Assembly (NCBI RefSeq): GCF_013415485.1
Contig: NZ_JACBXS010000038.1
Coordinates: forward strand, 1-32,871
DNA length: 32,871 nt
Direction of reading: 5' to 3'
Origin: Rhabdonatronobacter sediminivivens
GTDB lineage: Bacteria; Pseudomonadota; Alphaproteobacteria; Rhodobacterales; Rhodobacteraceae
Part shown: piece by piece, positions 22,819 to 32,248 of the stretch
Numbering within the stretch: position 1 is the stretch's first letter
Layout: the number at the start of each line of letters is the position of its first letter
Made by a program: the position numbers and the translations under genes
Notes under the pieces: model-generated
Told to the model about the DNA's origin: nothing
The model's database searches: none
What the model saw: the letters and a program-made list of their open reading frames with translations, nothing else

Positions 22819-24263
22819 CACTTGATCTCCCGCCAGCGGCGTCCGTCCCGGTGCATCAGCATCAGCGCATCTTCGGGGCCGGAACCTCCCGGGTCATAGG
22901 GTTGGGGCACGTCCGCGCGTTTTTCCCATCCTTCGATCACCGGGTCAATCCAGGCCCAGGCGGCCTCGACCTCATCGCCGCGCATGAACAGGGTCTGATT
23001 GCCGCGAATGACGTCCATGATCAAGCGTTCATAGGCATCGGGGATGGGCGCATCGGCGCCCAGCGCCTCGGCGAAGCTCATGTCCAGCGCCACATCCTTC
23101 AGCCGCATCCCCCCCGGGCCAGGCTCCTTGATCATCACCCGCAGGTCCATGCCCTCATCCGGTTGCAGGCGGATGACCAGCACGTTTTCCTTCCAGCGCT
23201 CGGCCTCGCCAAAGATGGAATGGGGCGGCTCCTTGAAGAAAATCGCGATCTCGGACGCCCGCGCCCGCAGACGCTTGCCGGTGCGCACGAAAAACGGCGT
23301 CCCCTTCCAGCGCCAGTTCGAGATGTGCAACTTCATGGCCACAAAGGTCTCGGTCCGGCTGTCGGGGTTTTCGACCTCGTCGGTATAGGCTTGCCCGCCA
23401 TTGCCGCCATACTGGCCGCGCACCACATCGCCAGGGCCCACCGGATCCAGCGCGCGAATGACCTTGAGCTTTTCGTCGCGCATGGCATCGGGTTCGAACC
23501 TGTGGGGCGGTTCCATGGCGATCAGGCACAGAAGCTGCATCAGATGGTTCTGCACCATGTCCCGCATGGCGCCCGAGCGGTCATAATATCCCCCGCGCCC
23601 GCTGACGCCGACGGTTTCGGCCACGGTGATCTGCACATGGTCTATGAATTGCGCGTTCCAGAGCGGCTCGAACAGGATATTGGCAAAGCGCACCGCCATC
23701 AGGTTCTGAACCGTCTCCTTGCCCAGATAATGATCGATCCGGTAGATCTGGCCTTCGTCAAAAAAGGCCGCCAGCGTGGCATTCAGCGCATGGGCCGAGG
23801 CAAGGTCATGGCCAAATGGCTTTTCGATGACGATCCGGCTTTCTGGCGTGGCAATGCCGTGATGGTGCAGCCGTTCGGCCAGATCGCCAAAGAGCGACGG
23901 GCCGACCGAGAAATAGAAGGCGCGCACCGTATCATCGCGGATCAGCGCGGCCAGTTCAGGCCAGCCATCCGCGCCCGCGGCTTCAATGCGCACATAGGCC
24001 AGCATGTCCAGAAAACCGGGCAGGCGATCATCGCGCAGTTCCGCTTCGGTCACGAATTCGGCCAGGGCTTCGCGGACAAACCCGGCGAAGCCGTCCGGCG
24101 CGAAATCGCTGCGCGCAGCCCCGATGATCTTCGACCCCGCGGGGATCTGCCCGTCCAGCCAGCGCCGGTACAAGCCGGGCAAAATCTTGCGGCGTGCCAG
24201 ATCCCCCGTGGCCCCAAAGATCACCAGGTCAAAACGATCGACGGGAATGACGCGTGATACCAT
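22818..24263 (-). CDS. zwf: Glucose-6-phosphate dehydrogenase
   Basis: A 481-residue enzyme that oxidises glucose 6-phosphate to 6-phosphogluconolactone with NAD(P)+. The N-terminal GATGDLARRK (17-26) is the dinucleotide-binding motif, the active-site signature is RIDHYLGKE, and EKPFGHDLASA and WKGTPFFVRTGKRL are further conserved blocks. The length is normal. The ATG at 24263 follows GAGG within GGGGAGAAAGAGGATCGA-type purine-rich sequence. It is first in a zwf-pgl operon feeding the Entner-Doudoroff or oxidative pentose-phosphate route; edd is not in the window. An 18-bp LacI-type dyad about 108 bases upstream suggests control by sugar availability. Confidence 0.97.
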   Translation of the reverse strand: MVSRVIPVDRFDLVIFGATGDLARRKILPGLYRRWLDGQIPAGSKIIGAARSDFAPDGFAGFVREALAEFVTEAELRDDRLPGFLDMLAYVRIEAAGADGWPELAALIRDDTVRAFYFSVGPSLFGDLAERLHHHGIATPESRIVIEKPFGHDLASAHALNATLAAFFDEGQIYRIDHYLGKETVQNLMAVRFANILFEPLWNAQFIDHVQITVAETVGVSGRGGYYDRSGAMRDMVQNHLMQLLCLIAMEPPHRFEPDAMRDEKLKVIRALDPVGPGDVVRGQYGGNGGQAYTDEVENPDSRTETFVAMKLHISNWRWKGTPFFVRTGKRLRARASEIAIFFKEPPHSIFGEAERWKENVLVIRLQPDEGMDLRVMIKEPGPGGMRLKDVALDMSFAEALGADAPIPDAYERLIMDVIRGNQTLFMRGDEVEAAWAWIDPVIEGWEKRADVPQPYDPGGSGPEDALMLMHRDGRRWREIK

Positions 24264-24578
24264 TCGATCCTCTTTCTCCCCAGGCGCCGCGACTCATGAC
24301 AGCATCGGTGAAACATCCGCAGTTGACCAGCCGCTCTGGCCCGAACCGGCGAAACAGCGCCAGCAGGGCCGCTGTTAGCGCTACCAGCACTTTCGCCAAT
24401 GCGATAGTGGGAAATCGGCGCCGTGTCCACCCCACCCCTGGCGTCAAAGCAGGTCAAGGTCGGCGTGACCAACCGCACCGGCTGGCAGACAAGCTTTCGG
24501 TGCGAATGGCGCTCAATGCCCCGGGTCGGTTCCTGAACTGTGCCCGGCGGGCGAAAGGCGGCGCCGGGACCCGCAGGG
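24264..24578. promoter_or_regulatory. zwf upstream region, 315 bases without a gene
   Basis: This stretch separates zwf from the HNH endonuclease gene; both are on the minus strand. Besides the dyad at 24371-24388, a possible promoter reads on the minus strand as TGGACA (24429-24424), 17-base spacer, TATCGC (24406-24401). The dyad would then lie just downstream of the start point. No coding frame is convincing. Confidence 0.5.
24371..24388. promoter_or_regulatory. LacI-type palindromic operator upstream of zwf
   Basis: GCTGTTAGCGCTACCAGC is an 18-bp dyad centred on the CG between 24379 and 24380, with a single mismatched pair. A central CG with TTAGC/GCTAA halves is the standard form of LacI/GalR-family operators. 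Location between promoter and zwf suggests repression by a sugar- or sugar-phosphate-responsive LacI-family protein (inference). Confidence 0.6.
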
Positions 24579-25163
24579 TCAGGCGTCCAGCTCGCTGTCC
24601 CAGTACAGGTAATCCAGCCAGCTTTCATGCAGATGGTTGGGCGGGAAACGGCGGCCGATATTGCGCAGCTCTTCGGACCCGGGCTCACGCGGGGCCTTGC
24701 GCAGCCGCAAACCCGAGTTGCGCAACGACTTGGAGCCCTTGCGCAAGTTGCACGGGGCGCAGGCCGCGACCACATTCTCCCAGCTTGTCACCCCGCCCAG
24801 CGCGCGCGGAATCACATGGTCAAAGGTCAGGTCATGCCGGGCGCCGCAATACTGGCAGGCAAATTCATCACGCAGGAACAGGTTGAAGCGCGTGAAGGCC
24901 GCACGCTTGCGCGGGCGCACATATTCGCGCAGCACCACCACCGAAGGCACGCGGATTTCCATCCGCTGGCTGCGCACCACATGATCATATTCCGCAAGGA
25001 TATCCACCCGGTCCAGGAACGCGGCCTTGACCGCATCCTGCCAGGGCCAGAGCGACAGCGGGTAATAGGAGAGCGGGCGATAATCCGCGTTCAGGACAAG
25101 CGCCGGGAAATGACGCATCCCCACCGGATCCCGCACAAAAGCTTCTCTGAACGCACCATCCAT
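24579..25163 (-). CDS. HNH endonuclease family protein
   Basis: A 194-residue protein with an HNH nuclease core. Cys103-x2-Cys106 (FACQYCG), Asp115-His116 in LTFDHVIPRALGG, Asn130 in SWENVV, and Cys135-x2-Cys138-Asn139 in CAPCNLRKG form the zinc-bound ββα-metal fold. The first ~100 residues (ALVLNADYRPLSYYPLSLWPWQDAV...) are a conserved extension seen in chromosomal HNH proteins of many alphaproteobacteria, of unknown biological role. No partner methylase or phage gene is nearby, so restriction is not indicated. The ATG at 25163 follows GAGGCGG. A minus-strand promoter (TTGCCT, 16 bases, TATAGT) lies about 75 bases upstream. Confidence 0.9.
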   Translation of the reverse strand: MDGAFREAFVRDPVGMRHFPALVLNADYRPLSYYPLSLWPWQDAVKAAFLDRVDILAEYDHVVRSQRMEIRVPSVVVLREYVRPRKRAAFTRFNLFLRDEFACQYCGARHDLTFDHVIPRALGGVTSWENVVAACAPCNLRKGSKSLRNSGLRLRKAPREPGSEELRNIGRRFPPNHLHESWLDYLYWDSELDA

Positions 25164-25237
25164 AGCACCGCCTCGCCTGGGGGGCGCGGGCGCGATGCGG
25201 ATTTGGGGCATGCATCGGCAAGCGCCTTGCCATCTTG

Positions 25238-25265
25238 ACTATAAGGTGTCCCCGCAGTCAGGCAA
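25238..25265 (-). promoter_or_regulatory. Promoter of the HNH gene
   Basis: On the minus strand TTGCCT (25265-25260), 16-base spacer and TATAGT (25243-25238). A TTGACA lies upstream at the wrong distance (25 bases) to pair with this -10 box. Confidence 0.45.
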
Positions 25266-25334
25266 GCCTGTCAAGTATTTTGGGCCACCGATGGTGGGTG
25301 TACAGGCAAAACGCTACAATATTGTGATGGCGGC

Positions 25335-25354
25335 GCCGGGAATTCGCCCCCGGC
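25335..25354 (-). terminator. Possible terminator stem after lpd
   Basis: GCCGGG (25335-25340) and CCCGGC (25349-25354) form a 6-bp GC stem 15 bases beyond the lpd stop. No T-run follows on the minus strand, so intrinsic termination is doubtful. Confidence 0.3.
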
Positions 25355-25368
25355 ACCATGACGCCCGA

Positions 25369-26754
25369 TCAGGCGTGGATGGGCCCGTCGCCGCAGGCAA
25401 AGGCGGCCTCGCGCACGGCCTCGGAATAGGTCGGATGCGCGTGGCAGGTCAGAGCGATATCCTCGGCCGAGGCACCGAACTGCATGGCCACGCAGATCTC
25501 GTGGATCATGTCCCCGGCATAGGGCCCGATGATATGCGCGCCCAACAGGCGGTCGGTCTCCTTGTCGGCCAGCAGCTTGACGAAGCCATCAGCCTGGAAG
25601 TTGGCCTTGGCGCGGCCATTGGACATGAAGCTGATCTTGCCCACCTTGTAGGCGCGGCCCGCGTCCTTGAGGGTCTCCTCGGTTTCGCCGACCGAGGCGA
25701 CCTCGGGCGCGGTGTAGATCACACCGGGGACCAGATCATAATTAACATGCCCCGCATGACCGGCGATGATTTCCGCCACGGCGTGACCGTCATCCATCGC
25801 CTTGTGGGCAAGCATCGGCCCTTCGATGGCATCGCCGATGGCATGGATGCCGTCCACGCTGGTTCGGAACTGCCGGTCGGTCGCGATCTGCCCGCGCTCC
25901 GTCATCTTGACGCCCAGCTCCGTCAGCCCCAGCCCGTCCACGAAGGGCCGCCGCCCGGTGGCCAGCAAAACCACATCGGCATCAATGGTGTGTTCGCTGT
26001 CATCCTTGCGCAGGGCATATGTGACCTTGGCCTTGGTCTTCAACGCCTCGGCGCCCTGCACGGCGGCGCCGGTTATGATCTCCATCCCCTGCTTCTTCAA
26101 CAGCCGCTGGAAGGTCTTGGCGACCTCACCATCGCTGCCGGGAATGATCCGGTCCAGATACTCCAGCACCGTGACCTCAGCGCCCAGACGGGCATAGACC
26201 GAGCCCATCTCCAGCCCGATCACCCCACCGCCAATGACGATCATCCTTTTCGGGATCTTGCCCAGCTCCAATGCCCCGGTCGAGGTGACGATGGTTTTCT
26301 CATCGACCTCCACCCCCTTCAACGGGCTGGATTCGGACCCGCTGGCGATGACGATATGCTTGGCCTCATGGGTGTCATCGCCCACCTTGACCTTGCCCGG
26401 CGCGGGGATGGAGGCCCAGCCCTTGATCCAGTCCACCTTGTTCTTCTTGAACAGGAATTCGATCCCCTTGGTGTTCTGGCCGATAACGTCATCCTTGTAG
26501 GCCAGCATTCCTTTCCAATCGACCTTGGGCTTCGCACTGCCCAGCCCCATCTTCTCGAAATTATGCTCAGCCTCGTGCAGCATATGGGTGGCGTGCAACA
26601 GCGCCTTGGAGGGGATGCAGCCGACATTCAGGCAGGTGCCGCCCAGAGTCTCGCGCCCTTCGACGCAAGCGACCTTCAAGCCAAGCTGCGCGGCGCGGAT
26701 AGCACAGACATAGCCGCCGGGGCCTGAACCGATGACGATGAGATCATAGGACAT
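25369..26754 (-). CDS. lpd: Dihydrolipoyl dehydrogenase (E3)
   Basis: A 461-residue FAD disulfide oxidoreductase, normal length. FAD motif [19 protein letters not shown] (8-26), redox pair Cys41/Cys46 in [16 protein letters not shown] motif [13 protein letters not shown], second FAD motif [21 protein letters not shown], and the C-terminal [10 protein letters not shown] with the catalytic His. It reoxidises the lipoyl arm of E2 and makes NADH. The ATG at 26754 has AAGGAGA upstream. It is the last gene of the TCA operon, so it is the E3 of the 2-oxoglutarate dehydrogenase complex; pyruvate dehydrogenase or the fused E1 could also use it (inference). Confidence 0.97.
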   Translation of the reverse strand: MSYDLIVIGSGPGGYVCAIRAAQLGLKVACVEGRETLGGTCLNVGCIPSKALLHATHMLHEAEHNFEKMGLGSAKPKVDWKGMLAYKDDVIGQNTKGIEFLFKKNKVDWIKGWASIPAPGKVKVGDDTHEAKHIVIASGSESSPLKGVEVDEKTIVTSTGALELGKIPKRMIVIGGGVIGLEMGSVYARLGAEVTVLEYLDRIIPGSDGEVAKTFQRLLKKQGMEIITGAAVQGAEALKTKAKVTYALRKDDSEHTIDADVVLLATGRRPFVDGLGLTELGVKMTERGQIATDRQFRTSVDGIHAIGDAIEGPMLAHKAMDDGHAVAEIIAGHAGHVNYDLVPGVIYTAPEVASVGETEETLKDAGRAYKVGKISFMSNGRAKANFQADGFVKLLADKETDRLLGAHIIGPYAGDMIHEICVAMQFGASAEDIALTCHAHPTYSEAVREAAFACGDGPIHA

Positions 26755-26826
26755 GGAGGTCTCCTTTGCAGGTGGGGTCAATGGGGGCTGTCCGCCCCCC
26801 GCGCCCGTGCCGGGCGCTCCCCCCGA

Positions 26827-26842
26827 GAGTATTTTGGGCAAG
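26827..26842. repeat. GAGTATTTTGGGCAAG intergenic motif
   Basis: It lies between the MAPEG and lpd genes (99 bases). It is the inverted counterpart of 9166-9181 and shares AGTATTTTGGGC with 25274-25285. On its 5' side runs a GC-rich sequence (GGGGGCTGTCCGCCCCC, then GCGCCCGTGCCGGGCGC). Confidence 0.5.
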
Positions 26843-26853
26843 AAAATGAGGCA

Positions 26854-27243
26854 TCAGAACAGCGCGGACAAGAGCATGGCAAGGGTGGCGAAGAAGCCGA
26901 CCGCCCAGATAATGGAACGCCCCGGCACCCAGCCAAAGGCATAGGCCGGGATATAGAGGGCGCGGGCGCCCAGGTAGGCCCAGGCGCAGGCAACGGTGAA
27001 GGCGCTGGACTGGCCCGTCAGGGTGACAATCAGGACGGCGGGGGTGAAGAGAATGAGCGCCTCGAAATGGTTGTTCAGTGCGCGCAGCAGGCGGGCGGGG
27101 ATGCCGGTGAGCGGTTTGTGCTCGTCACGCGGCGAGGTGGTGTAGCGGGTGCCGAGTTGCAGGTTGGCGGTGACCGAGAGCAGGACGTATTGCACGACCT
27201 GCAACAGCAGCGCGAGGGTGAGAGCGGTGAGTTCGGGGGTCAT
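26854..27243 (-). CDS. MAPEG family membrane protein
   Basis: A 129-residue protein with four predicted transmembrane segments (about 5-27, 58-77, 82-102 and 108-128). RALNNHFEALI (54-64) is the MAPEG hallmark region (membrane-associated proteins in eicosanoid and glutathione metabolism). Bacterial members often lie in sucA-odhB-lpd operons of Rhodobacteraceae; the role is not established. The ATG at 27243 is only 2 bases from the stop of the preceding gene, so the two are coupled. A glutathione transferase or peroxidase activity is possible but not shown. Confidence 0.88.
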   Translation of the reverse strand: MTPELTALTLALLLQVVQYVLLSVTANLQLGTRYTTSPRDEHKPLTGIPARLLRALNNHFEALILFTPAVLIVTLTGQSSAFTVACAWAYLGARALYIPAYAFGWVPGRSIIWAVGFFATLAMLLSALF

Positions 27244-27245
27244 GG

Positions 27246-27662
27246 TCAAGATCCAACAGATTTGGTGAATCCACCGAGAAAACCACCAACGAGTTCGCCT
27301 GCCCTCCAAAACCCGTTAGACGGGTCTGATTTGACCAGGGCGGCCCCAAGACGATCCTCAGACGCGCCAATCGAAACTACCTGACCCATCAACTGAAAGC
27401 CGTAGGCTGTTAGGCTGGGATTGTAGATATACAAATCATCAATGCCAGGCTCCCTTCCAATTGGATCAACTGTCACCCGTTCAGCACGAACAATTCCCTC
27501 TGCAACCAGCCACTTGAAACACGCAGCAAAGAACCGCAGTCGGTCGGATGGCAATTCCAATGTCGCGAACTTCATATCACCGCCTTGGATTCCACGCGAC
27601 AACAGAACTTGCAGTATCCGTGCAATGACCTCTTCGCTCAGGGATATCTGCTCCCTGTCCAT
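27246..27662 (-). CDS. Hypothetical protein, winged-helix-like, low GC
   Basis: A 138-residue protein that I do not recognise. The central part (LRFFAACFKWLVAEGIVRAERV, then PSLTAYGFQLMG) resembles a winged-helix fold, in which an LTxxGxxLM strand-helix turn is common. The C-terminus is Gly-rich (ELVGGFLGGFTKS). The ATG at 27662 shares its A with the TGA of odhB (TGATG); a GTG at 27665 is possible. My hand count over 27301-27660 gives about 53% GC, against about 67% for a sampled line of neighbouring odhB. That, and its position inside a conserved operon, suggests acquisition by transfer. No function can be given. Confidence 0.7.
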   Translation of the reverse strand: MDREQISLSEEVIARILQVLLSRGIQGGDMKFATLELPSDRLRFFAACFKWLVAEGIVRAERVTVDPIGREPGIDDLYIYNPSLTAYGFQLMGQVVSIGASEDRLGAALVKSDPSNGFWRAGELVGGFLGGFTKSVGS

Positions 27663-29212
27663 CACAAATCCATCAGCAGCCGCCGGGGATCCTCCAGCGC
27701 CTCTTTCACGCGCACGAGGAAGGTCACGGCCCCTTTCCCATCCACGATCCGGTGGTCATAAGACAGCGCCAGATACATCATCGGGCGGGCGACGATCTGG
27801 CCCTTCACCACCATCGGGCGCTCCTGGATCTTGTGCATGCCCAGAATGCCTGACTGCGGGGGGTTCAGGATGGGCGAGGACATGAGCGAGCCATAGACGC
27901 CCCCGTTCGAGATGGTGAAACTGCCGCCCTGCATCTCGGCCATTGACAGCTTTCCGTCTCGGGCGCGCAGGCCCAGTTCGGCGATCTTCTTCTCGATCGC
28001 CGCAAAACCCATCTTGTCGGCATCACGGACCACCGGCACCACCAGCCCCGACGGCGTGCCCACGGCCACACCCATATGGACGTAATTCTTGTACACCACA
28101 TCGGTCCCGTCGATTTCGGCATTGACCTCGGGCACCTCGGTCAGGGCGTGGCAACAGGCCTTTACGAAAAAGGACATGAAGCCCAATTTCACGCCATGTT
28201 TCTTCTCGAACAGGTCCTTGTATTCCTTGCGCAAATCCATGACCGCGCCCATGTCCACCTCGTTATAGGTGGTCAGCATGGCGGCCGTGTTCTGCGCATC
28301 CTTCAGACGGCGCGCGATGGTCTGGCGCAGGCGGGTCATCTTTACCCGTTCCTCGCGCGCGGCATCCTCGGCGGGGACCGGGGCGCGGGCGGCGGGGGCA
28401 CGCGGGGCGGGCGCGGTCGGGGCAGGCGCAGCCTGAGCCGCCGGGGCCGCGTCCGCGTTGGCGATGGCCTTTTGCACGTCTTCCTTCATGATCCGCCCGT
28501 CGCGGCCGGTGGCCGTTACCTGATCGCGGCCGATGCCCTTTTCTGCCATCAGCTTGCGGGCCGCAGGGGCGTCCTCGACATCCTTGCCGCTCCCCTGTGC
28601 CGCGGGCGCCGTTTCCTCCGAAGCCGGTTTCCCGGCCTTCGCGGCACCCTTGCCCGAGGCTGAAATGACCGCCAGCCTTGCGCCGGCTGCGACTGTGCTC
28701 CCATCCTCGGCCAGGATCTCGCTCAACGTACCGGCGGCGGGGGCCGGGACTTCAACGCTGACCTTGTCGGTTTCCAGTTCGCACAGCATTTCGTCAGCCT
28801 CGACCGCGTCGCCGACCTTCTTGAACCAGGTGGCGACCGTGGCCTCGGTCACGCTTTCGCCCAGGGCGGGCACCATGACGTCCACCGCGTCACCGGCCGT
28901 ATCTGCTTCCTCTGCGTCGGCTTCCGCCTTTTCTTCGGACGGCCGTGGCTGCGGCGTTTCGGATCCGGCCTGCCCGGCTTCGGAAATCACTGCCAGCAAC
29001 GCATCGACCCCCACGGTCTCGCCTTCGGCGGCGACGATATCGGCCAGTTTCCCGGCAGCCGGCGATGGCACTTCGACCGTCACCTTGTCGGTCTCCAACT
29101 CGCACAGCATTTCGTCTTCGGCCACGGAATCCCCGGGCTTCTTGAACCAGGTTGCAACAGTGGCTTCGGTGACGCTTTCGCCCAGGGTGGGCACTCGGAC
29201 TTCGGTGGACAT
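27662..29212 (-). CDS. odhB: Dihydrolipoyl succinyltransferase (OGDH E2), two lipoyl domains
   Basis: A 516-residue E2 of the 2-oxoglutarate dehydrogenase complex, moving succinyl from lipoate to CoA. Two lipoyl domains are present, with modified Lys43 (ELETDKV) and Lys150 (same motif), at about 1-77 and 108-185, followed by Ala/Pro-rich linkers. The subunit-binding domain is [23 protein letters not shown] (about 207-240) and the catalytic acyltransferase domain runs from about 285 to the end, with SYDHRIVDG carrying His487 and Asp491. Most OdhB proteins, such as that of E. coli, have one lipoyl domain. The ATG at 29212 has GAAGGG upstream; sucA stops 5 bases before it. The next gene downstream is coupled by TGATG. 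Confidence 0.96.
   Translation of the reverse strand: MSTEVRVPTLGESVTEATVATWFKKPGDSVAEDEMLCELETDKVTVEVPSPAAGKLADIVAAEGETVGVDALLAVISEAGQAGSETPQPRPSEEKAEADAEEADTAGDAVDVMVPALGESVTEATVATWFKKVGDAVEADEMLCELETDKVSVEVPAPAAGTLSEILAEDGSTVAAGARLAVISASGKGAAKAGKPASEETAPAAQGSGKDVEDAPAARKLMAEKGIGRDQVTATGRDGRIMKEDVQKAIANADAAPAAQAAPAPTAPAPRAPAARAPVPAEDAAREERVKMTRLRQTIARRLKDAQNTAAMLTTYNEVDMGAVMDLRKEYKDLFEKKHGVKLGFMSFFVKACCHALTEVPEVNAEIDGTDVVYKNYVHMGVAVGTPSGLVVPVVRDADKMGFAAIEKKIAELGLRARDGKLSMAEMQGGSFTISNGGVYGSLMSSPILNPPQSGILGMHKIQERPMVVKGQIVARPMMYLALSYDHRIVDGKGAVTFLVRVKEALEDPRRLLMDL
28731..28874 (-). repeat. Internal repeat copy 2 in odhB (lipoyl domain 2)
   Basis: This 144-base stretch corresponds to 29052-29195 at an offset of 321 bases (107 codons). 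Blocks such as TTCTTGAACCAGGT and ACGCTTTCGCCCAGGG are identical. It reflects duplication of the lipoyl domain. Confidence 0.85.
29052..29195 (-). repeat. Internal repeat copy 1 in odhB (lipoyl domain 1)
   Basis: The partner of 28731-28874, coding for the first lipoyl domain around Lys43. The copies match closely in protein and moderately in DNA. Confidence 0.85.
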
Positions 29213-29217
29213 GCGGA

Positions 29218-32184
29218 TTACCCTTCGATCGTCAGCGCTTCGTTCACAAGCGCCTCTTGCTGTTTCTTGTGCTGGCTGGCCAGCCCGGTGGCGGGCGAGG
29301 CCGTGGCCGGACGGCCGACATAGGACGGGCGCTTCGACCGGGTTTCGATCCGGCTGAGCACCCATTCGATATTCGGCTCGATATAGCTCCAGGCGCCCTG
29401 GTTCTTCGGCTCTTCCTGGCACCAGATCACATCGGCATTGCCGAAGCGCTCCAGTTCCTTGAGCATCGACATGGCCGGGAAGGGATAGAACTGTTCCACG
29501 CGCAGCAGATAGATGTCATCGATCCCGCGGGCGTCGCGCTCCTCCAGCAGGTCGAAATACACCTTGCCGGAACAGCAGACCACACGGCGGATCTTGTCAT
29601 CGGCCTTCAGCTTGGTGTCGCTGTTGCCCTTTTCGGCGTCATCCCACAGCACCCGGTGGAAGCTGGCACCGTCGATGAAATCGTCGGCCTGGGAAATGCA
29701 CAGCTTGTGGCGCAGCAGCGACTTCGGCGTCATCAGCACCAGCGGCTTGCGATAGCTGCGGTGCACCTGTCGGCGCAGGATGTGGAAGTAATTCGCCGGC
29801 GTGGTGCAATTGGCGACGATCCAGTTGTCCTGCGCGCATTGCTGCAGGAACCGCTCCAGCCGGGCGCTGGAATGTTCCGGCCCCTGCCCTTCGAACCCGT
29901 GCGGCAGCAGCATCACCAGCCCCGACATCCGCAGCCATTTGCTTTCGCCCGAGCTGATGAACTGGTCGAACATGATCTGCGCGCCATTGGCGAAATCGCC
30001 GAACTGGGCTTCCCACATCACCAGCGCGTTGGGTTCGGCAAGCGAATAGCCGTATTCGAAGCCCAGCACCGCATATTCGGACAGCATCGAGTCGATCACC
30101 TCATAGCGCGACTGCCCGGGCTTGATAGTGTTGAGCGGGTAGAAGCGTTCCTCGGTTTCCTGATCCACCAGGGCCGAATGCCGCTGGCTGAAGGTGCCCC
30201 GCGTGCTGTCCTGCCCGGACAGGCGCACCGGATAGCCCTCGGTCAACAAAGAGCCGAAGGCCAGCGCCTCGGCAGTGGCCCAGTCAAAGCCCTTGCCGGT
30301 TTCGAACATGGTCTTCTTGGTTTCCAGAAGCCGCGCCACGGTGCGGTGGATGTTGAACCCTTCGGGATAAGCGGTCAGCGCGCGGCCAACCTCATCCATG
30401 GTGTCCTTTGAAATCCAGGTCTCGCCGCGCTGGTATTCCTCGCCCTTGCGGTTCAGATGCGACCAGCGCCCGTCCAGCCAGTCGGCCTTGTTGGGCTTGA
30501 AGGTCTTGCCGGACTCGAATTCCTCGTTCAGATGCGCCTGGAAGGCGGCCTTCATATCCTCGATCTCGCCCTCCGGGATCAGGCCGTCCTGCACCAGCCG
30601 TTCGGTGTAAAGCTGCAGCGTTGTCTTGTGCTTCTTGATCCGGTTGTACATCACCGGGTTGGTGAACATGGGCTCATCGCCCTCGTTATGGCCGAAGCGG
30701 CGATAACAGAAGATATCGATCACCACGTCCTTCAGGAATTTCTGCCGGAACTCTGTGGCCACGCGGGCAGCATGGACCACCGCTTCGGGGTCGTCGCCAT
30801 TGACGTGGAAGATCGGTGCCTCGACCATCAGCGCGATATCGGTCGGATACGGGCTGGAACGGCTGAAATGCGGCGCCGTGGTAAAGCCGATCTGGTTGTT
30901 GACGATGATATGGATGGTGCCGCCGGTGCGGTGCCCCTTCAGCCCCGAAAGGCCCAGGCCCTCGGCCACCACACCCTGCCCGGCAAAGGCCGCATCACCG
31001 TGCAACAGGATGCCCAGCACCTGACGGCGTTCGGTGTCGCCCATCTGATCCTGCTTGGCACGCACCTTGCCCAGCACCACCGGGTTCACCGCCTCCAGAT
31101 GCGAGGGGTTGGCGGTCAGCGACAGGTGCACGCTGTTGCCATCAAATTCGCGGTCGCTGGAGGCGCCAAGGTGATATTTCACATCGCCCGAACCATCCAC
31201 ATCCTCAGGCTTGAAGCTGCCGCCCTGGAACTCGTTGAAAATGGCGCGATAGGGCTTGTTCATCACATTCGCCAGCACCGACAGCCGCCCGCGATGCGGC
31301 ATCCCGATGGCGATTTCCTTGACCCCCAGGGCGCCGCCGCGCTTGATGATCTGCTCCATGGCGGGGATCACCGCCTCGCCCCCGTCAAGGCCAAACCGCT
31401 TGGTGCCCATGTATTTGACATGCAGGAATTTCTCGAATCCCTCGGCCTCGACCAGCTTGTTCAGGATCGCCTTGCGCCCGGTCTTGGTGAACTGGATTTC
31501 CTTGCCAAAGCCTTCGATCCGCTCCTTCAGCCATGCGGCTTGCTCAGGATCGGAAATATGCATGAACTGCAGCGCGAAAGTGCCGCAATAGGTGCGTTTC
31601 AGGATATCCACGATCTCGCGCATCGAGGCCATTTCCAGCCCCAGCACATTGTCGATGAAGATCGGCCGGTCCATGTCGGCATCGGTAAACCCGTAGGATT
31701 TCGGATCCAGCTCTGGGTGCGGGGTTTCATCGCGCATGCCCAGCGGGTCCAGTTCGGCCACCAGATGGCCGCGGATGCGATAGGCGCGGATGACCATCAG
31801 CGCGCGCACGGAATCGAGCACCGCGCGGCGGACCTGATCCTCGGTCAGCTCCACCCCCTTGTCGCTGGCCTTGGCCTTCAGCTTCTCGGCCGCGGATACC
31901 GCTTCGGCCCGGGGCACGGGTTGCGGCCATTCGCCGGTCAGCGCCGAGGTCAGCTCATCAGCAGGGGTCGGCGGCCAGTCCTGGCGCGCCCAGCTGGGAC
32001 CGCTGGCCTGGGCGCGCACATCGGCATCTTCCTCGGCAAGGCTGTCAAAGAAGGCTGCCCAGGCCGCGTCTACCGAAGACGGATCCTGCGCATAGCGGGC
32101 ATGAAGCTGATCCACATAGGCCGCGTTCGCGCCCTGCAGGAAGCTGGAAGCATGGAACTGGTCGTTGGGGCTTTGTTCGGTCAT
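29218..32184 (-). CDS. sucA: 2-oxoglutarate dehydrogenase E1
   Basis: A 988-residue thiamine-diphosphate E1 that decarboxylates 2-oxoglutarate in the TCA cycle. The N-terminal [22 protein letters not shown] is the E2-binding region of OGDH. The TPP motif [14 protein letters not shown]...[20 protein letters not shown], and [15 protein letters not shown] (transketolase central domain) are all present; the C-terminal part reads [10 protein letters not shown]...[10 protein letters not shown]. The length is normal. The ATG at 32184 has AAGGG upstream. The gene is followed by odhB at 5 bases and preceded by DUF805 at 64 bases. It forms one transcription unit with odhB, most likely with sucCD upstream. 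Confidence 0.97.
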   Translation of the reverse strand: MTEQSPNDQFHASSFLQGANAAYVDQLHARYAQDPSSVDAAWAAFFDSLAEEDADVRAQASGPSWARQDWPPTPADELTSALTGEWPQPVPRAEAVSAAEKLKAKASDKGVELTEDQVRRAVLDSVRALMVIRAYRIRGHLVAELDPLGMRDETPHPELDPKSYGFTDADMDRPIFIDNVLGLEMASMREIVDILKRTYCGTFALQFMHISDPEQAAWLKERIEGFGKEIQFTKTGRKAILNKLVEAEGFEKFLHVKYMGTKRFGLDGGEAVIPAMEQIIKRGGALGVKEIAIGMPHRGRLSVLANVMNKPYRAIFNEFQGGSFKPEDVDGSGDVKYHLGASSDREFDGNSVHLSLTANPSHLEAVNPVVLGKVRAKQDQMGDTERRQVLGILLHGDAAFAGQGVVAEGLGLSGLKGHRTGGTIHIIVNNQIGFTTAPHFSRSSPYPTDIALMVEAPIFHVNGDDPEAVVHAARVATEFRQKFLKDVVIDIFCYRRFGHNEGDEPMFTNPVMYNRIKKHKTTLQLYTERLVQDGLIPEGEIEDMKAAFQAHLNEEFESGKTFKPNKADWLDGRWSHLNRKGEEYQRGETWISKDTMDEVGRALTAYPEGFNIHRTVARLLETKKTMFETGKGFDWATAEALAFGSLLTEGYPVRLSGQDSTRGTFSQRHSALVDQETEERFYPLNTIKPGQSRYEVIDSMLSEYAVLGFEYGYSLAEPNALVMWEAQFGDFANGAQIMFDQFISSGESKWLRMSGLVMLLPHGFEGQGPEHSSARLERFLQQCAQDNWIVANCTTPANYFHILRRQVHRSYRKPLVLMTPKSLLRHKLCISQADDFIDGASFHRVLWDDAEKGNSDTKLKADDKIRRVVCCSGKVYFDLLEERDARGIDDIYLLRVEQFYPFPAMSMLKELERFGNADVIWCQEEPKNQGAWSYIEPNIEWVLSRIETRSKRPSYVGRPATASPATGLASQHKKQQEALVNEALTIEG

Positions 32185-32248
32185 GGATGCACCCTTGCGG
32201 TACGGGAAACGAAGTCAGAGGTCGGAAAACAGGGACAGGATAACGCCA

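Noticed and set aside
24229..24447. 72-residue minus-strand frame across the zwf start
   Set aside because: It overlaps zwf in another frame and covers its promoter and dyad; no motif.
25316..25325. ACAATATTGT palindrome between the HNH and lpd genes
   Set aside because: A 10-base perfect palindrome, but isolated; too short to call an operator.
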